This document shows, one piece after another, positions 23,667-36,079 of a DNA stretch of 64,000 nt. The stretch is from assembly GCF_000003855.2 (NCBI RefSeq), contig NW_003101682.1:1117178-1181177 (forward strand), read 5' to 3'. Below the pieces are notes generated by a model. That model saw nothing but the letters and a program-made list of their open reading frames with translations. It was not told where the DNA came from and made no database searches. Made by a program: the position numbers and the translations under genes. How positions within the stretch are numbered: the first letter of the stretch is position 1; every line of letters starts with the position of its first letter. Source of the stretch: Blastomyces gilchristii SLH14081. Its lineage: Eukaryota > Ascomycota > Eurotiomycetes > Onygenales > Ajellomycetaceae.

Positions 23667-25571
23667 CTACAACTCCCTCGTCCGCTCATCACTCTCCCGA
23701 ATCCACTTCTCCAAACTCGCCGGCTCCCTAACCCGGAACCCAACCTTGAACGGCTTCGGATCCAACGTAAGCGACGTCTTCGTCGCATTGCAATCCAGCG
23801 CGTCGAGGATCGGATGGTCCTTGGGATCCTTCGCGGGTACCATGCGGAAGGCCGTGATCAGCCTGATGAAGGCGGTGTAGAGCTCGCGGTTAGCCAGGTG
23901 GGAGCCGGCACACATGCGCGAGCCGGCGCCGTAGGCGTAGTGGGGGGTTCCGGCGCCGTCGGAGGTGTTTAGGTAGCGTTCTGGTTCGAAGAGGTGGGGG
24001 TTTTTGAAGTGGGTGGAGTCGTAGTCGGCAGCGTAGGCGTTCTGGAAGGGGAGGGATGCGGTGTTAGGTTTTTTTTTTTTAAATATATATTGTTGGTTTA
24101 GGCGTTGGAGATTGGAGAAACACGATGTATGAAAGGGGGAGGGGAATCAGGTATAGATGAACACGGGAATGCATACCATGAAGAATGTAGTACCAGCTGG
24201 GATAACTGCACCCTCATAGGGGATATCCTTAATACTGACGCGGGGGAGGCAGATAGGGATGACGGTGAAGAAACGGAGGATTTCTTTGACCAAGGCGGTG
24301 ATGTAGGCAACTTTTTCTTCGACGAGGCATTTTCCCCAGGCGTCTCCGTTTGGATATACCTTCATGATTTCATTATAGGCGCGGGCTTGAATTTCTTGGC
24401 CATGGTCAGAGGCAAGGTACGCGATGCCCATGATTATGTTTCCGGGGACGGTGTCGAGACCAGCAGACACCATGGTTAGGCAGATGGATTTGATCTCAGC
24501 TATAATTTTATTTTTTATGTTAGATGGTTATTCTTTATGATGCATGTAAAGAAAAAAAAAAAAGAGGCAAATTAGGAAGAAATTTCAAACCTAGAGAATC
24601 ATGGTAAATAACTTTTCCTTTTTAGCTTACCTTCATTTAGTTTAGCCTCGGGGTCCTTCAGAATATTTCCAGTGATGCATGGTTTATCTGTGCCGTTCTC
24701 TATCCTTTCTCTTAACATATTCAGCAAGAGAGTCAAGTAATTATCTCTCCGTTGGCGGAACTCCTTAGCCTCGGAGTTACGACTTGGCCATAATCGAAGC
24801 AAGGGAATATAGTCCTGCCAGTTATTGCTCGTACTCCTGAAGTTGCTAACAATTCGCTCAACATGGCAGATCTCCTTCAGAAGCTCGTTGTCGATGCTTC
24901 CATCGATGCGAATTCCGTAATTCAGAGTCAGACTCGTATTCAGCGCAAATCGCTGGAAGTAGGGATTGGGGTCGATGTCTATCTGCCCATTCTTGCTGTC
25001 CTGGAGTAGCTCCTTGATACTGACGTTGGATTCTAGGTCAATGATAGGCATGTAAGATTGGACAGCGGGACGGTTGAGAGCAGTGGCGGCAGCCTTGCGA
25101 CGTCTCTTGCACGACTCATCCCATGGAGATGTGCCGATGGTGAAGCCCTGTGAGCTGGATACCACTGTGTGGAATGTATGGAGTGTTGGGCGGGAGATAA
25201 GCGCGGATTGGTGGGTGATCCAGAAGTATTTGACGGAGTCAAAGGTATTGGCAAAGATGATTCTCTAACGCTCAGATAATTTTTATATATCAATATCCGT
25301 ATATAGAGCACTTCCCCCCTAATGATCTACATAGTTGGTTTATTTAACGCACCTTGTTCCCCAACCGAACCTGGAATACCGCTCCGTATTTCTTCACCCA
25401 GCCTGCCGCTACTTTGGCATGCTCCTCCCCAAGCTGAATGAGGTTTCCAAATATCGGAACTCCCGGTATCTCGGTAAGATTCTTTATCTTGGGGACATCG
25501 GTACCGTTCAGGTATCTGATCAGAAAGAACGTGATTGCAATCGCAGCCACCGCAACGGATTGGAAACCCAT
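23667..25571 (-). CDS. Cytochrome P450, CYP504 family (phenylacetate hydroxylase-like)
   Basis: Four minus-strand exons (25571-25353, 25264-24631, 24499-24177, 24041-23667) encode 516 aa; all introns are GT-AG and in phase. The N-terminus has a membrane anchor (SVAVAAIAITFFLIRYL), then the proline-rich hinge IPGVPIFGNL. The I-helix reads SAGLDTVPGN, the ExxR motif is in KEILRFF, and the haem-binding loop is YGAGSRMCAG with the proximal Cys ligand. SRPTLHTFH, SSSQGFTIGTSPWD and DKPCITGNILKDPEAKLNE match fungal CYP504 proteins (PhacA/PhacB type), which hydroxylate phenylacetate or 3-hydroxyphenylacetate on the way to homogentisate. Sequence alone does not show which ring position it attacks. 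The start at 25571 gives the family N-terminus MGFQSVAV. It acts at the ER with a P450 reductase. Confidence 0.9.
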
Positions 25572-28500
25572 GATGAAAGCGTTATTTAGGGCGAGTGGCA
25601 AGTACACTACTGTATGAGAAATAGTGAAATAGCGAAATAGCTAAATAGTAGAGAGTCAGGCCGTAGCGGTCATCTGAACACGGCGCTGCAGAGGGTTTTA
25701 TTTGCTGTACAGAGAGGACGCCTCCTGAATCCCTGGTTCGGAAAATGTGCTCTTGCTGTGGATGACACCGTACCAAAGGCAAAAGCAGACAGGTTCGTAT
25801 AGAACAGCAGGAAGCATCATAGAATCATCCTGGCCGAGAGGGCTTGCAGTTGTAGTATATATACGGAGTACACGCCCCCCCCCCCCAAGAAACAGTCCAG
25901 CTGGAAAATCCTGCCTGACTGCCAAACCTTCACGCCTCACCGAGACAGAATTCGCCTGGTAGAACAATAGGTTGTGACTTGCGGCTTGCGACTTGGCTGT
26001 GATGCTGCGTGCGCCGCGGATTCCGCACTAGACGCTGTCCACAAGCAGTTAGAGCAGTACAGGTGCGGGTATTGGATGCGTATTAGACGATACACCCCCC
26101 GCATTAACTATATATAGACAGAATCCTGTTTTGCGGGATAGCGCGCGTTACCAAGATATGTTGTGGAGATCTCCCCGCACGGCTATATTCGGCTGGGCAA
26201 GGGTGTTTTCCAAGGTTCCGCGCTCGGGCCCGGAAAGCGGAATTGTCGCGGAGATCACGTGACCATGTCCGACTCTCCTCTGGTCTTGTGTATGGGACTG
26301 TGCCCTGTATTCATAACCATGAGCTGGATGCTATGTTTTGTGTGTGGTAGGGAATGATGTTGTAATCCCGAGTCCTTGTACGGAGTTTTGGGAGGTGTGA
26401 ATTCACAGCTAAACTACTATCTAGGCCGAGATTTGCATCTTATGAATGGACTACCCTCTGCATAGGGAAGAGCCGGAAAAGACAACCTACATTGCTTGGG
26501 CCTGCTCTTGTCTAGATTTCCCAGTCTTTCCAGTCTCAAGGCAGTCATCAATCCATTGGTAAAATAAATAAATAAATCTCTTTGTTCCCTTGCAGGTATT
26601 TAGTCTCTCCTGGGTAGGTTTCGATATGCAGTGGCTGAATGAATAAAAATTTCTACACAAATGCTAGGAGGGTCACTCCACCTGATTATTATTCTCTAAT
26701 TTTAACCCATTGGGGATACCGGCTCAAGAGAACGTTGCAGCAATAATACTTTGCGACTATAGAGAAGTTTCAACATCGAGTAAAATAAAGAGAGAAATAG
26801 GGTAGAAACAAAAGATAGAGCTTCCGGTTGAATATGCCTAGGTAGGAATCATAGGAATCATTCAATTGATATTTCCCAACCCATTTGCTCTAATGAAAAA
26901 ACATCGCATCCTTCAGCAGGGTGCAAAAAATTGAAGGAGTGCAGACGATTCCACCCCCTCTCATAGGAGTTTTTCAAATTCGAAGGTTGCCTTGAGGATT
27001 CATTGAATCTAACTGCGGATAATGATAGCGCATCTTCGATGTCAAGTACCTAGCATCTTTCGCATTATTTGACCCAGTGGAGGAACAACCACTGCAAATA
27101 GGATATGAGATGATTATTTCTGCATGGGCATGGTTGGTCTCGCTCAATAAGCGTTATTTTGTCGCCCACGGCTGATAGTGGAATGTAGCCAGAGCATTAG
27201 ACCTCAACTGAGGAAGGGAGAGATGTGCTTTGATATATAAATTTATAAAAAATATTGGCCCAGAAGATATTCCATGTTATTGTCTCGCAGCAGACAATAC
27301 GTTGTGAGGCATGCCGTTATCAGTTTGAAACGCGGGCTGGGGGGAGGTAACGGCCGACATATTCGTTCAAGAACAATTGATGAATGCAACCCTCTTCATA
27401 CGCCTGGTTCGCTGCTCTGAACCTACCATATTAGCCGGCGTTCTAGAAACTGTCGAGGTTGTGCAATAATATAGTGTGCCTGTGCCATAAATCTGGATGC
27501 CAGCGGCTGAAATTGTTGAAAACGTATGCATGTGCAACGTGATGAGTTCATTCATGGCTCAGCTGAAAACCAGAGCAGCTTTCAACCATCTCACCCTCGA
27601 GAAAATCATGAATGTCTATCTATGCAGAGATGCAGAGATGCAGAGATTGGTGTGACATGTTGGCTGCTCGTTCCAACCAAGCACCGGCTGGATTGTTTTT
27701 CCGGTCCCGCGCCAAGCCACCGTTTGATGAGCCTAATTCAACGCCCATCTGTGACTATCTGTTTGCTATCTTTCTTTGAACAACATCCATCCACGGCTCA
27801 TACAATGCAGAGATGACCAAGTTTGCAGATCCAACTGCAACCATGGAGCCGACACATTATGTCCCGCATTGCCTTCTGTTTGTTTCTTTGTTCTTCAACT
27901 TTCATATGTGAGTCCCGGTATGCCAGGTTTCAAACTTTGTGGTTTAGCTGGCATGCTACAATATCTCGTCACACCAAGGGTTTGTGCCGCGATATTTGGA
28001 GCCGTCTCCCGGGTGTAACAAAATTCGTTTTGTCCTCTACTCCATGGGCAAAGATGGCTTCCGGAGGCTGAGGCTGATACGCATTCCAGAACATAGTCTT
28101 TTCTTTTCTAGGGGAAAAGAAATGCGCGTAACGCGAACCCGCTGCGGGCCATAATGGACGGACGAGAAAGACCTCCAATCATTTCCGGGCAAGTTGATCG
28201 ACCTATATAAGGCAACACCATATTTAAAATGTAGCATGTCTACAGCCGGGTAACTTCTCTGAATTCTCCGCACCAGACAAATTCCATTCTATCATTGCCC
28301 AACGGTCTGGAGCTACCTTAATTCAAGCAGTCAAGCAGGGCATCCTTCCGGAGTAACGATAAGCAACCAGTCTTCGTGAGCTGCAACTGCCAAGAAGTTG
28401 CCGATTAATAACCCTAATGGGCCAGCATGATCTCGAACTACACTTTTTCAGTCTGGAGTAGGAAACCAAACAAAGGTGGCACGCATGACTCAGTTCAGCC

Positions 28501-29499
28501 GAATCCTTGTGTGGATGCTTTGCTCTTGCTTCCGCTCCTATCGAACATTTTTGTTTCTTCCGTTTCTTCTTCTGCTTTTGCTTTTTCTACTTTCCTTTAT
28601 GCCTTTATTTGACTTGGGTTGGCGTGCACCAAATTGCTCCATTTTCTATTCGAGATCTACTCCCTTGGATGGTAGCTGGACGCCAGCTCGGATGATCTCC
28701 ATCTTACCTAGGCTGGACTAACGCCGTGGCCTGCTCCTTGGGTTCACGAAAATGCCTGAACATCAAGTATGCTGATGATTGACCTCCTTGCAGGTTTATC
28801 TAGTCGAATGTGACGTGACGCACTCTGATGTATGTGCACGATAATACGTTACAATTTTCCAGCTATATTACCATTTTTAGTTCCAATACTTGTTTCTTGA
28901 CTCTACATTTCAAATACACCGTGTCAACCACGCCATGAACTGCCAACCGTCGGTATCCGGCAGTACAGGCCAAACTCATGCTCTGTATCTTTGGAATTGC
29001 CGTTCCCAGACCACCTAACCCTACAAACAAGGGGAACAAGGATCTTGCATTATATTATACACATAGAGAATGCGAGTTAGATACCCTTTTCTTTGCCTAT
29101 ACACCACCGGTCTTAAAATTTCCTTGCTCGCTCGTTTCCCAGGTTTATGCAGCCCGGAGGCCCATGCCCTCAATGTGCATTCATTGACGCCCTTTAGTGA
29201 CGTTGATGCTACGACAGACGCATATCGGAAATTATCCATGGTGCTGTCATTCTTGATCTCATTGTTGTTGTAGCCGGTGACCACGAACTGCCACCTACTA
29301 ACTCAGTTTCTCTGAGACCTAAAACCGCCTGGTATATAGCTTGCGGTAAATCCCGATGCAATTTCCCAAACCTTCTGCAATATTCTACATATTCACGCCC
29401 TTTTACCCCATGTGCGCATCACTCCTGCGTGGTTTAATAAAATTATTGATTCTTGTCGCTTAATGCTTCATTCCGCTGTCCAGCCAACCGACATAGACG
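25572..29499. other. Long divergent intergenic region (3.9 kb)
   Basis: It lies upstream of both the P450 (-) and the Dal5-like transporter (+). A TACGGAGTA motif lies at 25862-25870, about 290 bp upstream of the P450 start and just 3' of a TATATA stretch; a one-mismatch copy is at 26379-26387. Open frames of 60-96 aa at 27526-28018 and 28427-28721 lack motifs and credible splice sites. A fast-evolving small gene or a lncRNA cannot be excluded. Confidence 0.45.
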
Positions 29500-31208
29500 A
29501 TGACCGACTCAACGAAGGAAGCACCGGATACTCCTATCGCGACAGAAACACACGCCATCGATTGTTTAGATAGAGAAGCTGAGAAAAAAGTTGTCTGGAA
29601 ATGCGATCTCTATGTCGTTCCAATACTCTCTTTTCTCATGTGTCTAGGGTTCCTGGACCGCATCAACATAGGGAACGCTCGCCTTCAAGGCCTAGAGAGA
29701 GATCTCAACATGAGTGGACATGATTTCAACATTGCATTGTTCATATTTTTTATTCCATACATGGTCTTCGAAGTTCCGAGCAATATCATTCTTAAGAAAG
29801 TTGCCCCTTCAACCTGGCTCAGCGGTGTTATGATAGGATGGGGTGAGTGGCCTCCCACTCCGCTGTCCTCTTGGTGCAATTTCTTAAAATGATTATGTAG
29901 GTCTGGTCACAGTTTTCCAAGGGATCACCGATAGTTTCGCTGGGCTGGTAACTTGCCGAATCTTTCTGGGGATTTTCGAAGCAGGATTCTTCCCAGGTGA
30001 GCGTCCATAAAGCTTGACTGATTTTCTGTCCGTTTATTATCTGACATGCGTAGGTTGCGTATATCTTATCTCCATGTACTACAAGCGACATGAGCTTCAG
30101 ACAAGGGTCAATTTTTTCATCGCCTGCAGCATCATGGCGGGTTCAATGAGTGGTGTAAGACATTCCTAATCCTATCAAAATGACCCAGAGCTGATAAATT
30201 TGGTAGATTTTGGCGTATTTCATTGCAGGAATGGATGGCATATGTGGTTATAGTGGCTGGCGCTGGATATTTATCCTGGAAGGCGCTGTGACGGTGGTTG
30301 CCGCCGCAGTCTCGAAATTTTTCATTCCGGATTGGCCTGAAACCGCAAAATTCCTTACAGAGGACGAAAGGAAGATCCTCATACATCGATTAGCAACGGA
30401 GAGCGAAAATTCGAGAATGGATCGGCTGGACAAACCAGCCATGAAACGCGCCTTCACGGACGTGAAAATCTACTTGGGGTAAGACCTCGGGACCTATCCT
30501 TGATTCTATAGATCGTTGTAGAACTCTCTATGTTTTACTGACACCATTTTCCTTCACTCTTGCAGAATTATAATGTACATTGGAATTGTCAACAGTGGAT
30601 ATGCAGTCAGCTTCTTCACTCCCACCATCCTCCATGATCTAGGCTGGACCGCGCTAAACGCACAACTCCTGGCCGTCCCAATATTCGCCTGCGGCGCCTG
30701 CTCGGCCATGATCACCGCAGTAATTTCAGACCGAATACGGCACCGCTTCACATTCACCATCCTCGGGTGCCTAATCGCATCCATCGGATATACAATCCTC
30801 CTATGCCAACAATACGTATCCCTGGGCGTGCGCTACTTCGCCGTCTTCGCCATCTCAGCCGGCTCCTTCATGTCGCATCCCATCACCATCACGTGGCTAA
30901 ATAACAACATGGGCGGCCATTATAAACGTGGGATATCATCGGCGATGCAGATCGGGATCGGGAACTCCGGTGGCATTATCGCGAGTAACCTCTTCTTCCC
31001 GTCTGAGGCGCCACGGTACCCGACCGGGTACGGGGCGAGTCTTGGATTGATCTGGTTATGCGCGCTTACGTGCATTGTGTTCTTGCTGTACTTGTATCGT
31101 GAAAACCGGCTGCGCGCGCAGGGGCGCCGCGATCACCTCCTGCAGCTTCCCGAGGATGAAGTTAATAATCTTGGAGACCACCATCCTAGTTTCAAGTTTA
31201 CGTACTGA
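29500..31208 (+). CDS. MFS transporter, Dal5/allantoate permease-like (anion:cation symporter family)
   Basis: Five exons (29500-29842, 29901-29996, 30054-30154, 30207-30478, 30566-31208) encode 484 aa with introns of 52-87 nt, all GT-AG and in phase. The N-terminus reaches WKCDLYVVPILSFLMCLGFL then DRINIGNARLQGLERDL, the TM1 signature of Dal5-type transporters. Further landmarks are FIPYMVFEVPSNIILKKV, CRIFLGIFEAGFFPGC, SGWRWIFILEGAVTV and PDWPETAKFLTEDERK in the central loop. A twelve-segment plasma-membrane carrier is expected. Relatives import allantoate, ureidosuccinate, nicotinate, biotin, pantothenate or other organic anions. The substrate here is unknown; a carboxylate such as phenylacetate would fit the neighbouring P450 but is speculation. 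Confidence 0.9.
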
Positions 31209-31648
31209 GCTGAGTGGGCTGGTTATAGATGTTTGCCTTCAAAGACCATGTAGTTTTGCTTCTTCACCTTGGACCCCCATGCACTCTCCGTTTTCCTGAC
31301 CTTAGCATGAAAATTATGTCCGGCGTACGCTTTTTCCTATGCGTTTTTTTATGTTCTCGTTGTTTCCAGAAAAGTGTCATCTCCTTTTTTTCTGCATTTT
31401 CTATTCCTAGTCCCGGGTGTTTTTGCTTTTATTTGTGGTCTGGCAGTACGACAGGAGATGATGCGCTTGGCCCGGACAAACTCTCTGTGGAGATTAGGGA
31501 TATGAATGGCGACATTAGTTAACTAGTATCTACCTATCTACGTAGTACCTATATTCTTCATGAGAGGGCGCTTGGGGATCAAAAAAAAGAAACCTTTTTT
31601 TTTTTAGATCATTATTTCATTCAATCATCCTTGAAAACCAATTTTGGG

Positions 31649-31704
<56 letters not shown>

Positions 31705-31765
31705 AAAGAAAAAGTTGAACCCACGCATGGCCCAAAGTATACATACATAAAACAACCATTGCCTT
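31209..31765. other. Convergent intergenic region with a long homopolymer
   Basis: It carries the 3' flank of the transporter and a 51-bp A tract (31652-31702) shortly past the end of the dehydrogenase pseudogene. No gene is seen. Confidence 0.6.
31652..31702. repeat. Poly-A/T homopolymer, 51 bp
   Basis: An uninterrupted run of A on the plus strand, so poly-T on the coding strand of the adjacent pseudogene. It is therefore not a poly-A tail of that gene. The length is uncertain in any short-read assembly. Confidence 0.9.
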
Positions 31766-32934
31766 TTAAAGCCAATGGTTGTTCCCATGATGGGACACAA
31801 ATGACCCCGCATACCCATTATTGACATTCGCACGCTCAATAACCCCCAGCATAGCACCAACCGACTTCTCAACGGACATCGCCCCTTGAAACTGGGGTCA
31901 TATAAGGTGAACTTATGGAGCATATCGCCCAGTTCGGCGAGCTGTTCGGGCGTTGCTATATGTAAATTTTTGTGAAGCCGGGTTAGTTAGATAGATTATT
32001 TTTATTTTATTTTTTATTTATTTATTTATTTATTTATTTATTTTGTTAAACCAGAGCGTAACTAATTGTTGCACTGGTGGGCAAACCAGGGAAGCAAAGT
32101 CTGATGATTCATGATTCATTCTCAATTTTCCCATTTCCATTTTTAACTTGCTTACCTTTCGCCCAACCCCCGTATCCACCACGCCCGGAGAAATGGACAT
32201 GAACAAAATCCCCTCATTCCGATACTGCGCGCTGAACTTCGCCCGTAGCAGCATTCATTGCCGCCTTGGACACTGCATAGGGCATCTGCGACGTGATCTC
32301 ATAGCGCGAGATGAATTCAATATCCGCACCGCCGGATGTGAGCGTGACTACCTTCTTCGTCATCCCCTTGCGCACGAGGGGCACGAAGAGAGAAAGCAGG
32401 TGGATGTTAACCGATGACGTTGATGGAGAAGCTTTCTAGGAGTTCGGCTCCGAGTCGTTCTACGGGCGAGAGGGACAGGTATATTTAATTTTGAGCAAAC
32501 TGCCGGCGGTGGCAAGAAGGTCGTGAAAGATCGACCATTCAGAATGCAGGTTTGCAAACGGCGCTACTTCATCGGTCGGCTGCTTGCTGTTTGTAGCCAA
32601 AAAAAAAAAAAAGTTTGAAGACTCGTTAGCATAGGAGAACAAGGAGTCATAGTCTGTCAAATCGGCTTGGATGATACTGATGTTTCTTCCCGGTAGCTCC
32701 TTTGCGACCTTCTTGTACGCTACTACGGCTTTGTGGCGCACGAGGCCGATGACTAGACTTTCGGGGGTTGCGGAGAGTTGGCGTTGGAATTCATATTAAC
32801 TATCGTATTGAGCAGTTGGGAGCGTAATATATATATGTATATATATGTCTGGGTTTAGATGTCCGGGTAGATGGAGGGTACTGCACCCCCCCCCCAATTC
32901 CGCGATTTGCACCGGTGATCACGAACGACGGCAT
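31766..32934 (-). pseudogene. Short-chain dehydrogenase/reductase pseudogene
   Basis: On the minus strand the start MPSFVITGANRGIG (Rossmann TGxxxGIG motif, 32934 downward) is followed by a likely intron, then YEFQRQLSATPESLVIGLVR, NISIIQADLTDYDSL, ELLESFSINVIG, HLLSLFVPLVRKG, VVTLTSGGADIEF, the catalytic YAVSKAAMN (YxxxK), FSAQYRNEGILFMSISPGVV and the C-terminus SFVSHHGNNHWL. The order matches fungal NAD(P)-binding dehydrogenases of about 270 aa. Frames change after INVIG, after AAMN and near FKG. The segment between ADLTDYDSL and ELLESF, which should hold the NAG-type motif, is replaced by unrelated sequence with a T13 run. A ten-base homopolymer also sits at the first exon end. At least three frameshifts plus a lost segment make this a pseudogene. 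Confidence 0.75.
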
Positions 32935-35008
32935 GATTAGGACATGCAAATGAGATAGTGAATATTAATGTATATTTCAAGTGCTGCTGGTAGCGATAGT
33001 AAATATTCTTTCGAAGTTGTACCGTTTTTCAAGGGGAATACGGCATATTATATAAGTCCACCCGAGGGGTTCCTCTCCTCGTTCACTCAATGAACTCCGA
33101 TTTTTTTTCTTCAATCAGATCAACTATTCTTGCCCACTATGTCCGGACTTAACTTCGGAACAGTTATTAGATCATTACAAGAGATGATTGGGAATCTTAC
33201 ATGAGGTTGGTAAGTAGGAACTTCCGTAACTAGTATATAGCTTGTTCTCCCGCATGTTCTCATAACGACGTCTACAGACAGGTCCATAGTGCAAATGTCT
33301 GGTTGACTTCCGGTTGACATTCTCTTATTGCCTGTTCTACCGGTTGAACCTCTTCCGCGCCCAGGCATGCCGAGATATACACGCCTTACAAGCGCAGATG
33401 TAGGAGTATTTATAGATCTGGTGGAGGTCCGCATATTATTATTATTATTCTACCATTATAATCGTATGCAGTCAGAGACTATGATGTACTGTATGTACTG
33501 TGTACATCTTCAATTTTTGTGGTACCCAAGATGTTAGACCCTTGTTTTTCAATCTTTAGCCCGATTGGATTTGATGTGTCGCCCCTGCGGGCGCTACCTG
33601 GGCAGCCGCAACAGCCACTCGGCCAACCGGGGCAGGGAGGTCCACATAGCTAGAGACAAGCGGAGTACAAGTTATAATGATATACGAATAAGCCTTCAAG
33701 GGCGGAAATAGGAGGCAGCGGGTAAGTTAGAGCGGAAAAGCTTGGCAGAGCGTTGATTGGTTTAGTCAGCATCCATTTCAAAACACTACCTCGGCACGGT
33801 TGCGCAGACTTACTGTGTAGATGGATGGGAACACCGATGGGGATGGAGATGAGAGTCCATATGTACGCTGTACGCTGTAAGTGATGGTGATGACGGGGAT
33901 GATATGACGGAGATGATGAACAAACGGGTTGGATATCGTTATTGGCAGCACAGCTAACTACGCTAACAACCCCCTAACGCAGCAAACAATCATCTGACAA
34001 CGCCGCAGCGACCATGAATACAGCGTAAGCTCTCATTCTGCTCTTGATTAGATCGAAGAAGTCTTGCCCGCCTGAATATTGCCTCTGGTTGGCTCAAGGC
34101 GCGCTGAGTGGGCTGAATCACTGCAAGCGCCAGATGGCGTCGATCAACTAACTTAGTTAAACGTAATAATTGACTTCGCGCTGGATCCATGGGCTGGGCG
34201 GGAACCTTTGGCCTTCAACCCCCTTGTTGACAGTTGTTATTATTGTCTTCTTCTTCTCTCTTCTTTTTGCTTTCTTTTTGCTTTCTTTTTGCTCTTCTTT
34301 TTCACATTACTTCGAATAATATTTCACGTGTAAAGAACTTGATACGAATTAATGAGTTAACATAACATGACTTCAGGCTTCCCCAGAGTGTGAGTGAGGG
34401 GAGGGTCGTCGCCTGCGTGAAACGTACCCTTACCCACCCCCGCTGCCAAACCTCAAACCTCAAACCTCAAGCCCCATAACATAACCCGCAGCCTCTATGC
34501 AGCTGGCCCCGAGAGACATGCACCGCACCACCACAGCAATCACAGCAATCAATCACTGTAACCCGTAGCCGGAGGAAGAACGAGGAGAACGAATAGCTCA
34601 GTGCATGTGTTTCTTCGCTCCCCATTTTTGTGTGATTTGGCAGCAGGACGCGATCCCCAAACCCAAACCCAAACCCAGACCAATAAATAACCCACCAGCC
34701 GTTCGCTCTCCGTATAAATGCCCACGCCCTTTTGGAGCCTCTCGACGACGCCTGCACGAAGTTGGTGACTCATATTCATGTGTTGCGACTACATGCTGCC
34801 CGCGCTGAGCAGCTAAGACGACCCAATCCTCAAAACAATTCCCCTCTTTGCCCTCTTGCTCTTTCTTATTCTTGCCCTCACCCGACCAGAACTCGTCCTA
34901 GGGAAGACGAGGAAATATAACCAAGACAAAACAATACAATAATCGGAAGAAAAACAAGCATACTGGCATATTGTTCTAGGTAGGGTCGGGGTAGACTAGG
35001 CATTGACG
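32935..35008. other. Intergenic region, no firm gene
   Basis: A 104-aa open frame at 33120-33434 (-) and several frames at 34467-34920 have no recognisable domain and overlap frames on the other strand. The last 400 bp form the likely promoter of the downstream Pro/Ser-rich gene, with a TATAAAT-like stretch near 34713. Confidence 0.45.
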
Positions 35009-36079
35009 ATGGAAAACTCACCAACAAACCCACCACCAACAACACCCCCGCGCTATGGTGCGTACTCCTCTTCTTTGAACTCAAGCAGGGAGAACAGGAC
35101 CAAGGAGAACAATCGAAATGGACAGGATATGGATAAGGACACCAAGAAGGGCCGCAAGATGTCCGTCCTCGCCCTCCTAGGAAAGCTATCCAAATCCAGA
35201 GATACGAACCGTTCACAATCTCCCTTCTCGCCCCCTCCCTATTCTTCCTCCTCCACTCCCCCATGGCACGATTCAACCACCGCCCCGCGACTCTCGAATC
35301 AACTCTCCCCACCGACATCGACATCGCTAGTCTCAATACATCTGAAGCCAGCAGAGTACGTCCGGCGAATAAAACGGCTACTCGCCAATTCAAAAAGACC
35401 TCCTCCTTCCCCTCTTCCTCAGTCGTCGCCGCATCCACCATCGCCGCCAGGACATGTCGATGGAAGCAATGTACAACAGAATATCCCCAACAACAATGGC
35501 ACCAAACCTGGCGCTGAGACCAGTTTACAACAACAACAACAGAATACCAGTCCACCACCCCCGCAGCCGATATTACATTTCCCTACCTTACCCGCGCACC
35601 ATGCCGATAAAATCCACAACAACAATATCTACAACACCAGCACCAGCGAAATCCCCAACCCACCCCAAAACCCAACCCGCTCCTCCTGCCCCCTGCTGCC
35701 CCCAGACATCCAACCGAGCTTACTCCTCCACAATCCTGTCAACAAAGAAAGCAGATTCCTAAAAACCTTCCTCCGCAACAGCCCGCCCAGATCGAGTACC
35801 CCGGTCACCCAATTCAACATCGCCACCCTACAAGCAGAACTGGACGGGCCCCTGGGACCCATGGGAGGCCGAGGTTGTGTTGGTGTGCGCGATGTCTCCA
35901 AACCGAACCCGCTAGGCCCCGATGGCGGTGATGATTATGATGAACTGTTGGAGTTGGGGCGGAGTGTGAGGGGAACGAGTCGGTTGGAGGAGGAGCAGGA
36001 GCGGTCGAGGAAGAAGCTGGTTTCTGGGGTAGAGAGGTGGTTGGATGGGGTGGAGGATGGGGTGCCAGCGGAGGGTTGA
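35009..36079 (+). CDS. Hypothetical Pro/Ser/Asn-rich protein
   Basis: A single-exon open frame of 356 aa from the ATG at 35009. No family is recognised. The N-terminus is Pro/Thr-rich, followed by a basic stretch (KDTKKGRKMSVLALLGKLSK) and a long disordered region rich in Pro, Ser, Asn and Gln, including QQQQQ. A more ordered-looking part starts at KESRFLKTFLRNSPPRSSTP and continues through FNIATLQAELDGPLGP. The C-terminus is acidic then charged (LEEEQERSRKKLVSGVERWL), probably helical. No signal peptide or membrane segment is seen. Codon periodicity and the length of the frame support a real protein, perhaps a nuclear or cytosolic scaffold; a function cannot be inferred. Frames on the opposite strand are compositional shadows. 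Confidence 0.6.
   Translation: MENSPTNPPPTTPPRYGAYSSSLNSSRENRTKENNRNGQDMDKDTKKGRKMSVLALLGKLSKSRDTNRSQSPFSPPPYSSSSTPPWHDSTTAPRLSNQLSPPTSTSLVSIHLKPAEYVRRIKRLLANSKRPPPSPLPQSSPHPPSPPGHVDGSNVQQNIPNNNGTKPGAETSLQQQQQNTSPPPPQPILHFPTLPAHHADKIHNNNIYNTSTSEIPNPPQNPTRSSCPLLPPDIQPSLLLHNPVNKESRFLKTFLRNSPPRSSTPVTQFNIATLQAELDGPLGPMGGRGCVGVRDVSKPNPLGPDGGDDYDELLELGRSVRGTSRLEEEQERSRKKLVSGVERWLDGVEDGVPAEG

Noticed and set aside
27526..28018. Open frames of 96 and 80 aa in the long intergenic region
   Set aside because: No start context, motifs or introns that would extend them; not enough to call a gene.
31652..31702. Poly-A tail marking a processed retrogene
   Set aside because: It is on the wrong strand for the neighbouring pseudogene, which also has an apparent intron, and no target duplication is seen.
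33120..33434. 104-aa minus-strand open frame
   Set aside because: No recognisable domain; upstream and downstream DNA do not extend it.
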